DNA from: Dendrolimus kikuchii | Taxonomy: Eukaryota > Arthropoda > Insecta > Lepidoptera > Lasiocampidae | Direction: 5' to 3' | DNA: 64,000 nucleotides | Assembly (NCBI GenBank): GCA_019925095.2 | Contig: CM034392.1 | Location: 18,518,387 to 18,582,386, forward strand | Part shown: piece after piece, positions 33,301 to 47,022 of the stretch | How the letters are laid out: each line of letters opens with the position of its first letter | Numbering within the stretch: position 1 is the stretch's first letter | Notes under the pieces: model-generated | Database searches by the model: none | What the model was told of the DNA's origin: nothing | What the model saw: only the letters and a program-made list of their open reading frames with translations | Translations under genes and position numbers: made by a program

Positions 33301-36300
33301 CATCCAGTCGGGCAAATGCCCTACCACCTAGCTGTGGGTTGTTAAGTCGCCTCTTACGACAGGCCGCCCGGCCGCGGGAAATTGTATTCTTTCTCCGTTC
33401 CTGCACGGATAGCTATAGTTTTAGTGAAGACTATGTCGGAATAAGCTAATTTTTATACACCTGAACAACTATAAACTACTCCCAGAAAAATTCCATCAAG
33501 ATTTCTGTGATAAAAAATATCACACATTTTATTACACAAAAATTGCTATACCAGTAGATCAGTGAATAAATCGCATTGCAATTCGAGATTTTTTTTAATC
33601 TGGCCATTTCAAATCATTCTCAGAAAAATTCCCGAGGGATTGATTACCAGGACAAAAAGTAGCGTAGATTTGAAGTGTAAGAATTTGCTGTCATTCAGCG
33701 AAAACCGCATCGACATCGGCCCAGTAGTTTTTACGTGAACCCCGAACAAAGACAAGAAATCTAAAAAAAAAATGCACCATGTTCTCCATCGTTTATAAAG
33801 TGTATTCCATTTTTTTGTTAATTACTTCAATGTACATACACGACATTTTTAGAATTTTATAATAATATAAATAAATTTAATTTATTATCATGATAGATGA
33901 TTATGAAATTCATAGATGAATTATAAAAACAAAAGATTATTACTCACTTTGCCAACCGGAGATATTGTAGTTTCGTCTTCAATATCCACAAGCTTTCTTT
34001 TTAAAATTGGACCTGATGGGCTGCTCTCCACAGTGGGTAATTTTCGTTTAAATTTTAAAAAATTTTCACTCTCCTCGTTTTCACTTGATGTCTCAATATC
34101 TGCTCCACTGTTGTATAAAAGCCGTAAATTTCGTCTAGCTGGAATAGTGAAAGGACTACTTTTTTTAGGCTCCTCAGATTCATTTCTGTCTTGATTAATT
34201 ATAGAATTCAATTTATCAGGCACACACAGCCCTAACATTTGCGCCGCCCTACCACCAGATCGTACTTGAGGTCTATTTTTCTTTAAAGATAACGAAGAAC
34301 TTGGACTGATATTATTTGAAACCAGACTAATTTCTGTCCGAGGTGGCGACTGGTCTCTTTTATCGGGTGACACTTTATCCTCAGTAAAAAACTCTGGAGA
34401 TTCATTCTTTTCAAACGGTTCACCGTTACTTTGGACTGGTGTAGACAATTTTATCACGACATAATCAGTACTCGTTTCCGGAGAGGGTGATTTCTTGTCC
34501 CTGTCTGGACTTGCAATTTTAATGGGGGATATTTCAGAGGTATTATTTAGGAAATCTTGTTTTCTTAGAGTATCATCTTTGAAAGGAGATGATGCATCAT
34601 CTGTATTACTAGAATTTGTTAAATGCTTATCAAATGATTCCATCATTGTTCTAGTAACTTCGTCTTGTGTATTATTATTTGATTCATTATTATTACTTTC
34701 ATGCACATAAGCCTCAATAGTTTTATTATTATTTTCTTTATTACTTTGACTTTCACTTCCTAAAATATTATGTGGATCTATAGTTTGGGTATCAGCTTCA
34801 GCTATTTCTTGAGTTTCAGGCCCGGGTTTAGTTTCTTCACTACTAATAATTATTGGCGCATATTCATTATCGACGAGCATGACATCGTTAGACATGCCAC
34901 TGTCAAAGGTCTCAGTATCCATGTTCTCAGTCAAATCCAGATCAATTTTTTCTTCAACTGCAGTTTTATTTTCGGGTAACTCAGTATCATTTTTGCTTTC
35001 ATTTATATTTGATTTATTTGGCAAACCAATCATCTCGTAATCTAAGTCTTCACAATTATTTTTAGTTTTACTAACTAATTTATTTAAATTTTCTGGGTCA
35101 CCTTCTCCTATATTACTGGCTGTTATATCTGTATCGCCATCTTCTACCAAATCAGTTGATATTATGTGACATTTTGAATTTTGCAAAATTTCTTGGGATG
35201 ACTGTATAAGGTTTTCCAGTTTTGTTATTTTGTTGACTTTCACGACAAGTTCTTTTATCGGGGTTTTTTTGGTGATTGATATGGCCGTCAATGCTGAATC
35301 CTGAGAACTTTCTATTATATCCTCAGAACAAGACAAATCTTCAGAATTTTTGTTGCCTTGCGAAAAGTCAGAACAATTTTCTAGCATATCGAGAGCTTCA
35401 GAAAAACTTGAAATTTCAGACGATTCATTTATTTTAGCTTTTTTAGAGGTCTTTGTAGAAGTTTTATCCAACTTTGCCTTATTTAATTTATCAACTAAAC
35501 TTGTTCTCTTTCTAACATTCGTAGACGCTATACTCTTTCTTGTTGAACGTTTATCTGATTTTAATATAATGTGATCTTCAACCATATCAATTGCAAGTTC
35601 TTTTTCTATCCTTGAAATTTTGCTATTTTTCTTTACATCTGATTTCACTTCATTAGCATCTATATTTTTAGATTTCTCTTTCGGTGTTTTTTGGGGAATT
35701 TCTGTGGATAACTTTTTGTTGTGATCTTTATTACCATGTGGCATATCTGGATTGTTTGACGTAACGATATCATCTACGTTTGAGTATTCTTTGGTGATTT
35801 CTTCACTTAATTTTTGAGTTGGTAATGGTTTATCATTTTTCTTTTCTTTTGTATTAACTGCATCACAAACCTTGTTATCTACAAATTTTTCATTTTGAAC
35901 TTCAAGATGCTTCAGTATTTTTCTGTGTCGTACATTCATATCTTCAGAATTGTTATTGTCTATCTCTGCAGAATTCGAAATACATTCTGTTGCAAGTTTA
36001 GACACCTTTTCTTTTGTTTTCTCACATATTGCTTTGTCTACATCAACATTCACAGTATTTTTCATTGATTCGAAATCTTTTAATATATCCTGACAAGTTA
36101 CATTTTCTGTAATTCCATTTTCAAGTTGATTAGAAGCCCTATCTATTTCAAAACATTTAACCGCAGATTGCTCTTTATTTAAAAGTTTTTTACTAAGAGC
36201 AAAAATTTCTGTATCATCATACTTTTTAGGCAATCGTTTTACTCGTGTTGGCCTGTCTGCTAATAAAAGTGGTGGTGCAGAATTCACTAAGATATTGTCA

Positions 36301-39300
36301 TTTCTTGATTTATATTGGGGAGTAGTTGCCATGGTGTCAGCATGAATTTCGGTCTCTGTATTAGTTTTATTAGAAATTGGAGTTACAGATTTCTCTGTTA
36401 ACATCTTTACATTTCTAAACACTCTCTCTTTGAACGCCATCCGTGAGGACTTATCACTCTTAGGTGTCGTTACTTGCTTTACTTTGGAAACTTTAGGTAA
36501 ATTTTCATTCAATTCATTAGCATCTATTTCTACGTTATCCATTAGCATTGTTTCACTAATTTTAGGTACAATTTCCGAACATTTTAATTCACTTATTATT
36601 GATATAGCCTCATTCTTTGTTGATTTGCTGCTATTTGATGTATCTTGAGAGTCCACTTTCCAAAGTGAGCTTTTAAACTCATCTTGACTCTGCGATAAAT
36701 CTTGATACAGTGCTGGTATATCTTCCCGTTTCTTTTGTAATTTTTCTTTCTGATTTTCTGTTAGTTTTTTAGGATTAAATTTCCAGTCAGACTTAACTAC
36801 CACATATTCTTCGCCGTCTTCTATAACAGTCTTAACAATACAATTTTTCTTCTTAGTAACTAGTTCACGTGTTTGAGGTTTTGTAAAGTTGTTCTTATCA
36901 GTCATATTATCCTTCTTTGCCGACATAGCAGGTTTTTCAAAATTTTCTGTTACCAATTTATCCTTATCTATACTCTCAATATTAGCATTAGGTATATACA
37001 CTACTGAATTTACTACATTAGTCAATGAATGGAGCTCAGGAGTTTTCGATAAGAATTCTTGAAGTTCTTTTTGTATTATTTGTATGTGTTTTGAATATGA
37101 ATCTACTTTAAATAGCTCTTTTAAAGATTTTAGCAGATTTTGCAGGATTGCTTGAGGTTGAGTCAAAACCTGGAATTAATTTATACCATATAGATTCGTA
37201 AAACAAATTATTATATAATATAACTTTAATACAAAAGTAAAAAAATTGTAAAAAAACGAAGTACTATCAAAAATTGGTGTGGGTCAAGTTTAAATTATAA
37301 AGGGGCTAATAAAAATTGTCATGATTATATCTTTTTCATCAAATATGTAATCCAACAGAAATGTTAAACCACATAAATTCAAAAATAGACATTTCACTGA
37401 ACTATTCACTTTTTCCACACGAACCTATAAATCTTGCTTAAAAACAATCATTTTTCAAATATTGTTCATTTTTAAGCAATATTACACCTACAGGTATCTT
37501 ATACATAAAAATAAATTGCTGTTTGTTAGTCTGGCTAAAACTCAAAAATGGTTTGACCTATTTTGCCGAAATTTTTGTGTGAGTTTGAGTAGATATATGG
37601 AATTGGATTCTAGATTTTTGTTTCTTCAGGGCAGTCTACAGGGCCTGCTACATTTAAAATATATCAAAAAATCACCACTCAATTTCCCATCACAGGGCTA
37701 AGGTCTTCTGATTTGAAGGATTTGATGGGAACCTATGACAATATATGTAAGTAAATTGCAATGCTAATACCAAAGAATTAAGGTCTTCTGATTTGAAGGA
37801 TTTGATGGGAACCTATGACAATATATGTTAGTAAATTGCAACGCTAATACCAAAGAATGCAACCACTGCACCATTTATTTGGCTTTCTTCGTCTAATCCA
37901 CAGAATGGATATGATTCGTCAGCATAAGTATAAAGTTTAATACTCTTTACTTCATTACTTGCTCTTTGTCGTTTCATTTAAATGATCAGATCAGTGATCA
38001 GATTTAAATCTGATCAGTAGTTTAAAAAAACTAGACCACAGCATCATCTTTTAGACTATATTCGTCTATTCCAAGGGAACAACATAATTTATCGGGGTAA
38101 AAGTTATTATATATTATGTCCCAGAATATATGGCTAGGCGCAAACAGGACAATGACCACAGCTACCGGTGGTCAGTAATAAGCCGTTTTTTCATAAATTT
38201 TGTAGGGGCTCGCGTGGCCGCCACCGGAAGCTGCAGTCGGTGGCCTGTTTGCGCGCAGTCTAAGCTAACTTCCCGTTGTTTATTTTAAATCCGTTCAGTA
38301 GTTTTCACAATATGCTATAACGGCCAGACAGTAACGAATATTCGTACATTACAATACAATACGATACTCTTTATTGTACACCAACATGACAGACAAAATA
38401 ATAATGCAATAAGCTTAAACACTAGAAGGTAGAACAATGCTCAGCTTTACTACTTAAAGCAATCTCTTCCAGGCAACCTTTGGATGGACAAGATCTAATT
38501 GAAAAGATAGCGTTGACGTGCAGTTGAATTAGATTCTAATAAAAAGCCAAATAATTATTATACATAAATAGCTATAAAATATACATAGAAAACACAATTA
38601 CATTTTCGGAATCTGTTGGTGTGACCAACGCCCCTTTGTTTTTTTTTTCTCTTTTTTAAATTCATTGTACCAACTCGAAACCCACCAAAGATTAATTATA
38701 TTATATTATAGTAATAACAGCCCTTAAATGTCCCATTGCTGGGCTTGGGCCTCCCATTATAGGGGAATGGACAGTATACACGCCACGCTTGTCCAAGGCG
38801 GTTTGGCAGGTTTGACACATCGGCTATCACAATATGCAAGGTTGCATCATGATGTTTTTGTTCACCGTTGTTAGCATGTGTTAATTGTAACAAAATAAGT
38901 AATCGGTCAGAAAACTGCCGAAGTGGTGCATGCGTCCCGACCAAATTTCAAACCCGCGCCCTTTGTGCCTGAGACACGCGCGCTAGCCATTACGATACCA
39001 CAACTTCTATATTATGTAGTACCTATATTATATTATGTAGATGTAATTATAACAAAAAATTCTATAAAATAAAAAAATCACTTACATCAGGTGAATTCAG
39101 TATATTTTTAACACACCCTAAAACATTTTGGGTTAAATTTTCATTCACTGAATTTGTTACATAATCCAAAAGTATTACCAAAGTGTCCATAAGTACTGGG
39201 AACATTTCTTTGATAGCTATATCATTTAAATCCTTAGTAAGTTTTTGTAACAAATTGACTTTTTGCTCGCATTTCGCATCTGTAAATTAAAAAAGTATGA

Positions 39301-42300
39301 AAACTTATGAAAAGCAAATGTAAAAATATTATAAATCACTTTGAAAACGATTCAAGTTAATTTCTATTTAATTTCCAGCACTACTCAATTAAAACCAATT
39401 AATCAATTGGCCCACGGAAAGTAAAAAGTTTACTTTGACCACACCCATCTATCTATTCTTATGTATTTCGAATCGCTGAATCTCACTCTGTGGACAGGAG
39501 TCTCACCTCCTTAACAATTTTATGATGAGTCTGGTCAAAAGTACCACTTTTTATTTTTTGTGGGCCAGAGTTATTAATATTTGATTATTATTATAATATG
39601 TGGTGTGACAGAAGATGTATTTCAGAATAGAAGAGTGTGGAAGGAAAAAGCAAATTGTGCCGACCGCAATTAATAGGGATATGGTGAAAGAAAAGAGAGA
39701 GAGAGTGTTATTAATATTTACACCGTCATTAAATAATATAATATGGATTTAGTTTTTTTTTCAAGAAAATAAATAACTAGAATATTCACGGACGACGTCA
39801 TTAGGTGACCTTCATTTCACAAATAATTATTTAATTTATAGGCGCTGACTTGACTATGGAAACTAAGTGATGTGGACAAATGTTACAATCTATATTCTAA
39901 CATTATCTGCTATATAATTAAACTGAATCGTAGAAATGTATGTACGCGTTTAATTTGAGGATGACTTTACCGATTTCGATGAAATTTTATGTATGTGTTT
40001 GAGTGGGTCTCTGGATTTAGATTCACAATTGAAACCAGTAGGTGGCGCTGAGAACGGGTTCTAGGCTTCTCCTAATCTCCTGAACCGATTTTGATGATTT
40101 TTTTGTTTGTTTAAGTGGATCCCCACATGGTTTCGATTCGCTATTGGAACTGGTAGCTAGTGCGGGGATCGGGTCCTAGATTTTATTTTTTCAGGGCAGG
40201 ACAACGTCTGCCGGGATCTCTAGTTTACATGTAAAAAAGACATTCATCTTATCATCTTAATTTTAATATAATAATAAATAGTAGATTGTTACACTAGGGG
40301 TGAAAATTATCTATTTACGAGCGTAGCGAGGGAACTAAGAGTTCTAAATAGGCCTTTTACCCTAGATTAACACTCTGCTTTTCATTTCGAATACTGAATC
40401 GTACTTTGATGATGGTAAAAATTTAACTAAAGTTTGTGTAAATTAAATAATAAATCAGTGAAAAGTAATTTATAAGTATAAAATCATGTAACAAAATCGT
40501 TGATATTTTTTATTACCATTTATGCCGCGATTTAAAAGTGGCTATTAAAAGTTAGGAGTTCCCAGGGACGAAAAGTACTGTTTTCATCCATCTGGTCAGG
40601 AACTTCAAGTATACTTTCAGAGTATAAGAAATGAAATAGTTATTTATAATACTAGTGCGCTAAGTTGGTTTTTACAAACGAATAGACGAATGCAAGCCCG
40701 AGACGAAGTCGAGGACTCCCAGTCACGAGTTTGTAAAAACCAATAACCGCACGTGTGTCATAGAACGTTTTTAACACATTTGCGAGAAAAGAGTACAATA
40801 GGTAATGTAACAAACATATATACAACATATCAGTCGGAAAGTCGCAATAATCTTTCACGTGTCTAATATAAAAATGGCGCACATTTACAAAAAGCGTCAC
40901 ATGTGGGGAAAATTAGAACTCTTTATCTTTCGTCTCATTTTCTCTATAATATTAAAGTGCGACAAATGTTCAAAAGGGCTTCTAAGGACGTTCGATTATT
41001 CAGCTTATTTATTTTCGTAATGTGAAGCTACTTGGTTGAATTTTTATTTTTTTCACCTAAGCACCTAGTTTATCCACGATCTATTGTGTGGTGCGTAATT
41101 TTTAACTTTCGAGCAATGTATACAGGTTTCGTAAATGCATTTTTTGAGCAAATGTGTTGAAAAACTATTTTAATACTTTTCTTTCTTTATTATTGGAGTA
41201 CAACGCCACATATCATCAGACATGAAAAGTGCAACACTAACGGTACTGCCGGCCTGGAAAGGAGGACTTAGCTCCAAAGCCAATGGTAAAAAGCAGATTG
41301 TGGAATACTTACTATCTTCATTAGTATCGTGTTTCAAAATCGCTAGACAAGCACATAACATCAAACATGAATTTCTATCACTGGATAAGAGAATATTCAA
41401 GATTTGTTCATTTAATTCGGTCTTGCGTATCTTCACATACATTGTAGCGTACATTCTATACCATGCGAGAGCTGGTAATTTTAACTGTAAATGTGAACCC
41501 TTACTTATATTATTAATTTAAAAGCATGTGCGAATGTTTAAACAACTGTGCTTAGTTCTACAAAATAAACAAATAAAATTTTAAACCCATATGATACTTA
41601 AGTAATGTTAAAAAGAACTTGTCTAAAATAAAACTAATTATAAATTTAACTACACTATAAAATAAGAAACGTATAAATTAAACATGTTTACAGGCAAAAA
41701 ATTTAATCAAGGTCACTGTCAGTATGGAGTGTTCCCAAAAGCCACTTCTCCATGTTATATGGCAACACTAATATATTTCTCTAAATATAAGCCAGCTTTT
41801 TGGTCACGTGAGATTTATTTCAATCGCATTGAAAGGTCTCGATAGAGTTGATAATTTAAATTGTATTTAGTTTTGGTAAATACGCATTACTTAAAAAGCA
41901 ACTCAAAACATTTTAAACCAGAATTCCTAGCACGGCTTTTATATAGGAATTTTCTGTTATTTACTATGATCTGGATATTACCCATGACACAAACGCAACT
42001 AATTTACTTAGCTTGAGGAAAGACACGTGTTTGACTGCTGAGTATTATTACTATTACTGTGATTTTTTTGAAAAAAAAATACAATCATGAATAGATCATA
42101 ATTACACATTTTTCATACTTCTTGTAAGCTTTAGGGTCGATTTTACAAACACCAGATAAAAGTTATTCATAAGACAAGACAAAATACAACATGGGAAAAT
42201 TAAAAATGACAGTTGCATGAATATAATCGTTGTTTCATTTTTGAATCTAGTCAGGTTATAATTTATTTGACTGATAACTTTTATGTGATGATTGAAAAAC

Positions 42301-45300
42301 TACCAATTGAATTTCTAGAAAAATATTAAATCGATATAAATGTCCCTATTTTAAATGCGTCATTGAGCTCAAGTTAATACACTAACAACGGCAATAAATT
42401 GACAATAAATGTTCAAAAGGCATTCATTATTCATACTATAGAAAATAATACTTACATCAGTAATAATATTCATGTTAATTAATGGCCAAAGGAGCATATT
42501 ACACAGTTCACTTATGCATATGTTTGTATCAAATTCCGATACACTTTTGGCTAATGCCGTCCATAATATTATCGTATTCTGATTTACGGGTATCTTCAAA
42601 AACCAATCTATGATGTGTTCGGTAGATTGCCATGATTGATTCAAAAGAACATCCATAACAGGCTTCAGTCTTCTCACAACCTCTTCTGATGTAATACTGT
42701 CAAACAAAAACTTATATTTAAAACAGGATATATAAGTAAGGTACATAAATACATACATGTTATCAAGCCTGCATCCGATGGGGGTTAGGCAGAGACTATA
42801 TATCCATCTGCGACGATCCTGCCAAACAATTTTGCTTCATCTACTTTCATTAACCTCGTCATACATGCACGTTTATTTGAGATGCTTTTTACCCGACCTC
42901 GTTTTTAACCGACTTCAAAAAGGAGGAGGTTCTCAGTTAGACTGGTTTTTTTTTTAAATGTATGTACACCGATTACGCTGAGATTTATGATCCGATTTAC
43001 GTGATTCTTCTTTAAATGGATGAGGAATAGTTGCCATTTGGTCCCCTAAAAATTTAACATAGTTTGGCCCAGTAGTTTTCATTTTATGAAAATTTTTCAT
43101 TCCCGTTTCTTGGGACCTATATTTTTTAAGGTGCGCGGCACCTTTCGTAGGCCTACCCATAGTTAGACACTAATAAGTAACAAATAAAAAAAACTTCGTT
43201 TAAAAAGTCCGACTTCAAAAACTAAAAAGTATAAAATAACTTAATACAGATTGTTGACTAAGAATTTATTTAGTTTATTAAGAGACAAAATAATATAAAA
43301 TGTTCTACATCTTGAAGTTGGTGCTAAGTAAACCATAAAAATTACAATATTTTGCAACATTTTGTTGTTATAACAGTGTTTAAAGTAATTTTTATGGTGT
43401 ATATGGTTTTTTTAATTTTTAACACTTCTGTTATTTGCTCATGAGGTGTATGGCGTGGCCTACCAGTACCAACTCTACCATTCACAACACTGTCATACAC
43501 TTGTTTTGTGATTCTATTTTCATTCATCCTCTCTACATGCACAAACCACCTATAAGCAAGGTAATACAAGGTATATAAAAAGTTTCTATGACATTAAAGG
43601 AACAACAAAGTTTCGACATGCGGAGAATATAATTAAATACCTGAAATGAAAATGGGCCGACCATACGTTAAGCGACAAAAGAATAAAATTGGGTTGTCAA
43701 ACCCAAAGACGGGAAGACAACATAAAACGGATAGTAGAACCATTATGGACTTAGAAAGCTCAAGACAGGAGAAGATGTGCATCTTTTGAGGAGGCCTATG
43801 TCGAGGACAAGCTGCCAAATAGACCACAATAACAAAATATTTTATTTATTTCTAAAACTACTTACGGCACTTTATTCTGCCGTATTCTGTTTATTTTATT
43901 TTATAAGAAAAGGTAGACGTTCAGGCTTATAGCATGGAAGAAGAGTATTAAGAATTAAAATATTCAAACATTACCCTAACCAAGGCAAAATGTATTAAAA
44001 ACTAAACGCGACTATGCCATAGTACAAATAAAATCATTGTACAAACTCTGCAGGTTTTTAGTGTCGTTTGACTTAATATAGAAAAAAAGATTGTGAAATG
44101 TAATGTCAATTGGCGAAAATATATTCGGGCTACTTAATAATTTTATTTTGGAGTTTTACTAGAATATATCGATGATATGATATAGCCATCGTCCCTACGT
44201 CCACAATCATCTATAACTATCACAATCCAATTCGAATTAGAAACATGTTTTTATTTATTTGACTCAGAATAATGATGTTATTTTTCATTATACTTAATAC
44301 TAAGGCTGCGTTCTGCTTGAGCTCACAACGACCATGTTCACGACCGCGTTTTCCACCGTTCCACTTGTTTGCGGGCGTTACAATCATAAACTCAAGTAGA
44401 ACGGATTATGAAGCGTTGTTGTCATTAATACACAAATGAAAAAGTGATGAAAATCGCGCCTTTGTAAGTCTCGAATGTCTCGATAGAGAGAATGATCTGT
44501 GGCCAACGCACACTTCTACCCACTTCTTGACATGGGTCATTGTGAGCACTGCGTGAACGAAAATTATGATGTCATTAGTGACGTTTTCGCGGCGACCATA
44601 ACAACCTTAGTCGCTATAAGGAACGGCTGAAGTAGCATTTTGAGCGACAAGTGGAACGCACGGTAAATCAAAGGGGCTGTAACGTAAAAGGATGAAAACT
44701 GTCTAAATTGATTGGAATAACAACTAATTTTTCATACTGATATAAAAGTTTAACCTCTGTCTTTGGCAAAGTCATTACCTATTATAATATTCACCGAAGG
44801 AGTCATCCACCATAAAAGTTATGCTTCGCTTTAGAAGGCCATTATCTTTACCAATTGTTTTAAAATGCTGCTTTATCCTTGGTTCATCGTCAAATAGAGA
44901 CAATAATATACAGTTAAAAATGATATCAGCGAGTACAATCGAATAACGCTCCTGTAAACAAACATAAAAAAATGATACTGAAACTCTCGAAATTTTTCTT
45001 TCGTAATGTGGATAATAGTGCCTAATTTACACTTTCCTGGATATATAGAAACTTCCGAGACAACTAAGCATACTACTTGAAAACTTCATCTTAAGTGGGT
45101 CCATGAATTGTGAATGTGTATATTTCAATCAGCATTCACAGATTTCATACACAGATGTAATAGATAAATCTTGCAATTGAAATTGCACTTTTCAAAGCAA
45201 AGGCTTTATTAATGTTTTCCTAAAGATTATCAAAACTAAGTGCCCTTTAAAAATCAAATGGAGGTTGAAAGTAAAGATGATGGCCCAGTTTCACACTTCC

Positions 45301-46924
45301 ATCTTCTTAATCTTCCTCCATATTTATTAGACTTAGGTAACACTGCTCTATGCTACATTATAATTTTTTGTATAGCAAAACTAACTCTTCTATGGAAATT
45401 ACAATCAGAGTTTCTAACTGCGTTTAGCAGTTATGGTATTAGCAAACCATGAAAGTATGTAGGTTTTACTTGTAGTAAACACATATCTGTGTTTGTGTAA
45501 GATCAAAAGCGGATATGATTGGACAGTATACTTGCAATTGATAGTTCCCTCATACCCACACTCTCATAATGCTTTGTGAATTGCAAGAACTTATACCTTA
45601 AATACAGTTTCTTTAATTACAATTACTTTAACTACATTTACTTTAACCGGAGTTAGTTTAGCTACAGTAACGTTAAGCCCAATTATTTTATCAGGATTTA
45701 CTTTGAATACAGTTCATTCAAATAACGCGGATACACAACTTACCTTTAATAATGTATCAAATTCATTCAAAAGTTCCACTACTATATCTTTCCTCAGAGT
45801 ATTTTCATCTAACTCCCCAATTATTAACAAAAATGATTTCCACATACATTTGACTTGTTGATATGAATTCTCCTTAATATCTTGAGCTATAATAAGTATG
45901 GCTGATTTCAAAGAATGAATCCAATCTTTCCCATATTTAAGAAAATAATTAGTATTCAGCAATTTTCCGTTCAATTTCGGTATTGTGGTACAACCATCAC
46001 AGTACACGTGACCAGTTAGCTCAATAAATGCCTCAACACATTGCATTTTTAATTCATATGTAAAATGATCAGGTATAAGTGGTTCAGCACTATTGTGATT
46101 GCCAAAGCAAAAATGTAAGAATCGTATTATTATTTCTCTAACATAATTGTCCAGTGTTGGCTTGAATTTTATAATAAGATGCCACCATGTTGCAAATTTG
46201 GCTTGTATTGTCTCTTTTGCTTTAGCATTATTTACTGATAAAGGTACCATAAGAAGCTTCATCTTTCTTGGTAGGGTATTATCATTTATTTCCTTTGATA
46301 AATTATCTATTAGTTCTTTCCAACACAAAAAAGCTCGACATCTGGAGTTATTACTCATTTTAAATGCCGTTTCGACTATGGGCAACATGGAATTCAAAGG
46401 CGTTCCTTTATCTGGTATCATAGTTATCAATTGTTGATTTAACAATTTTATTAGTGCAATCCATATTCTGTGCCAAATTGGACTGCCTTTTTGCAAAAGG
46501 CTTAATATTAAACTTGGATATCTGTTAACAATTTTAAGCAGGGAAAATTTGTTATTATTAACCTATAGTATTACAATAACTAATGTTATTTTATGAGTTT
46601 GTTTAAGCCACACAATGCCAAATACATGTATACTTCAAATTACTTTTGCAAAACTTATATTTATTAAATAAATAATACAAATATGCCAAGTCGTAAGGCA
46701 TTTGCCCGACTGAATGGCTACCACCCCTGGTCTAAACTATGTCGCCGTAACAACCTTGAGTTGTGTTCCGGCTTTAGTGACCAGATTCCTGTCTCCCTTA
46801 AGAGAGCAGCAGCGCATTTGTAGCATCTTTGGTGTTGCAAATGTCCATAGGCGATGGTAACCGCTTTCCATCAAGTGGGCCGTCTGCCTGTCTGCTGAAC
46901 TCCTCCAATAAAAATAATACAAAA

Positions 46925-47022
<98 letters not shown>

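Larger units (their letters stand above)
37170..39085. other. Rif1 intron 7 with repeats
   Basis: Contains a degenerate copy (37500-37650) of the family at 39950-40223, a precise 80 bp tandem duplication (37700-37859) and a SINE (38705-39005). A GC-rich hairpin (GCCGCCACCGGAAGC) lies near 38218. No gene. Confidence 0.55.
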
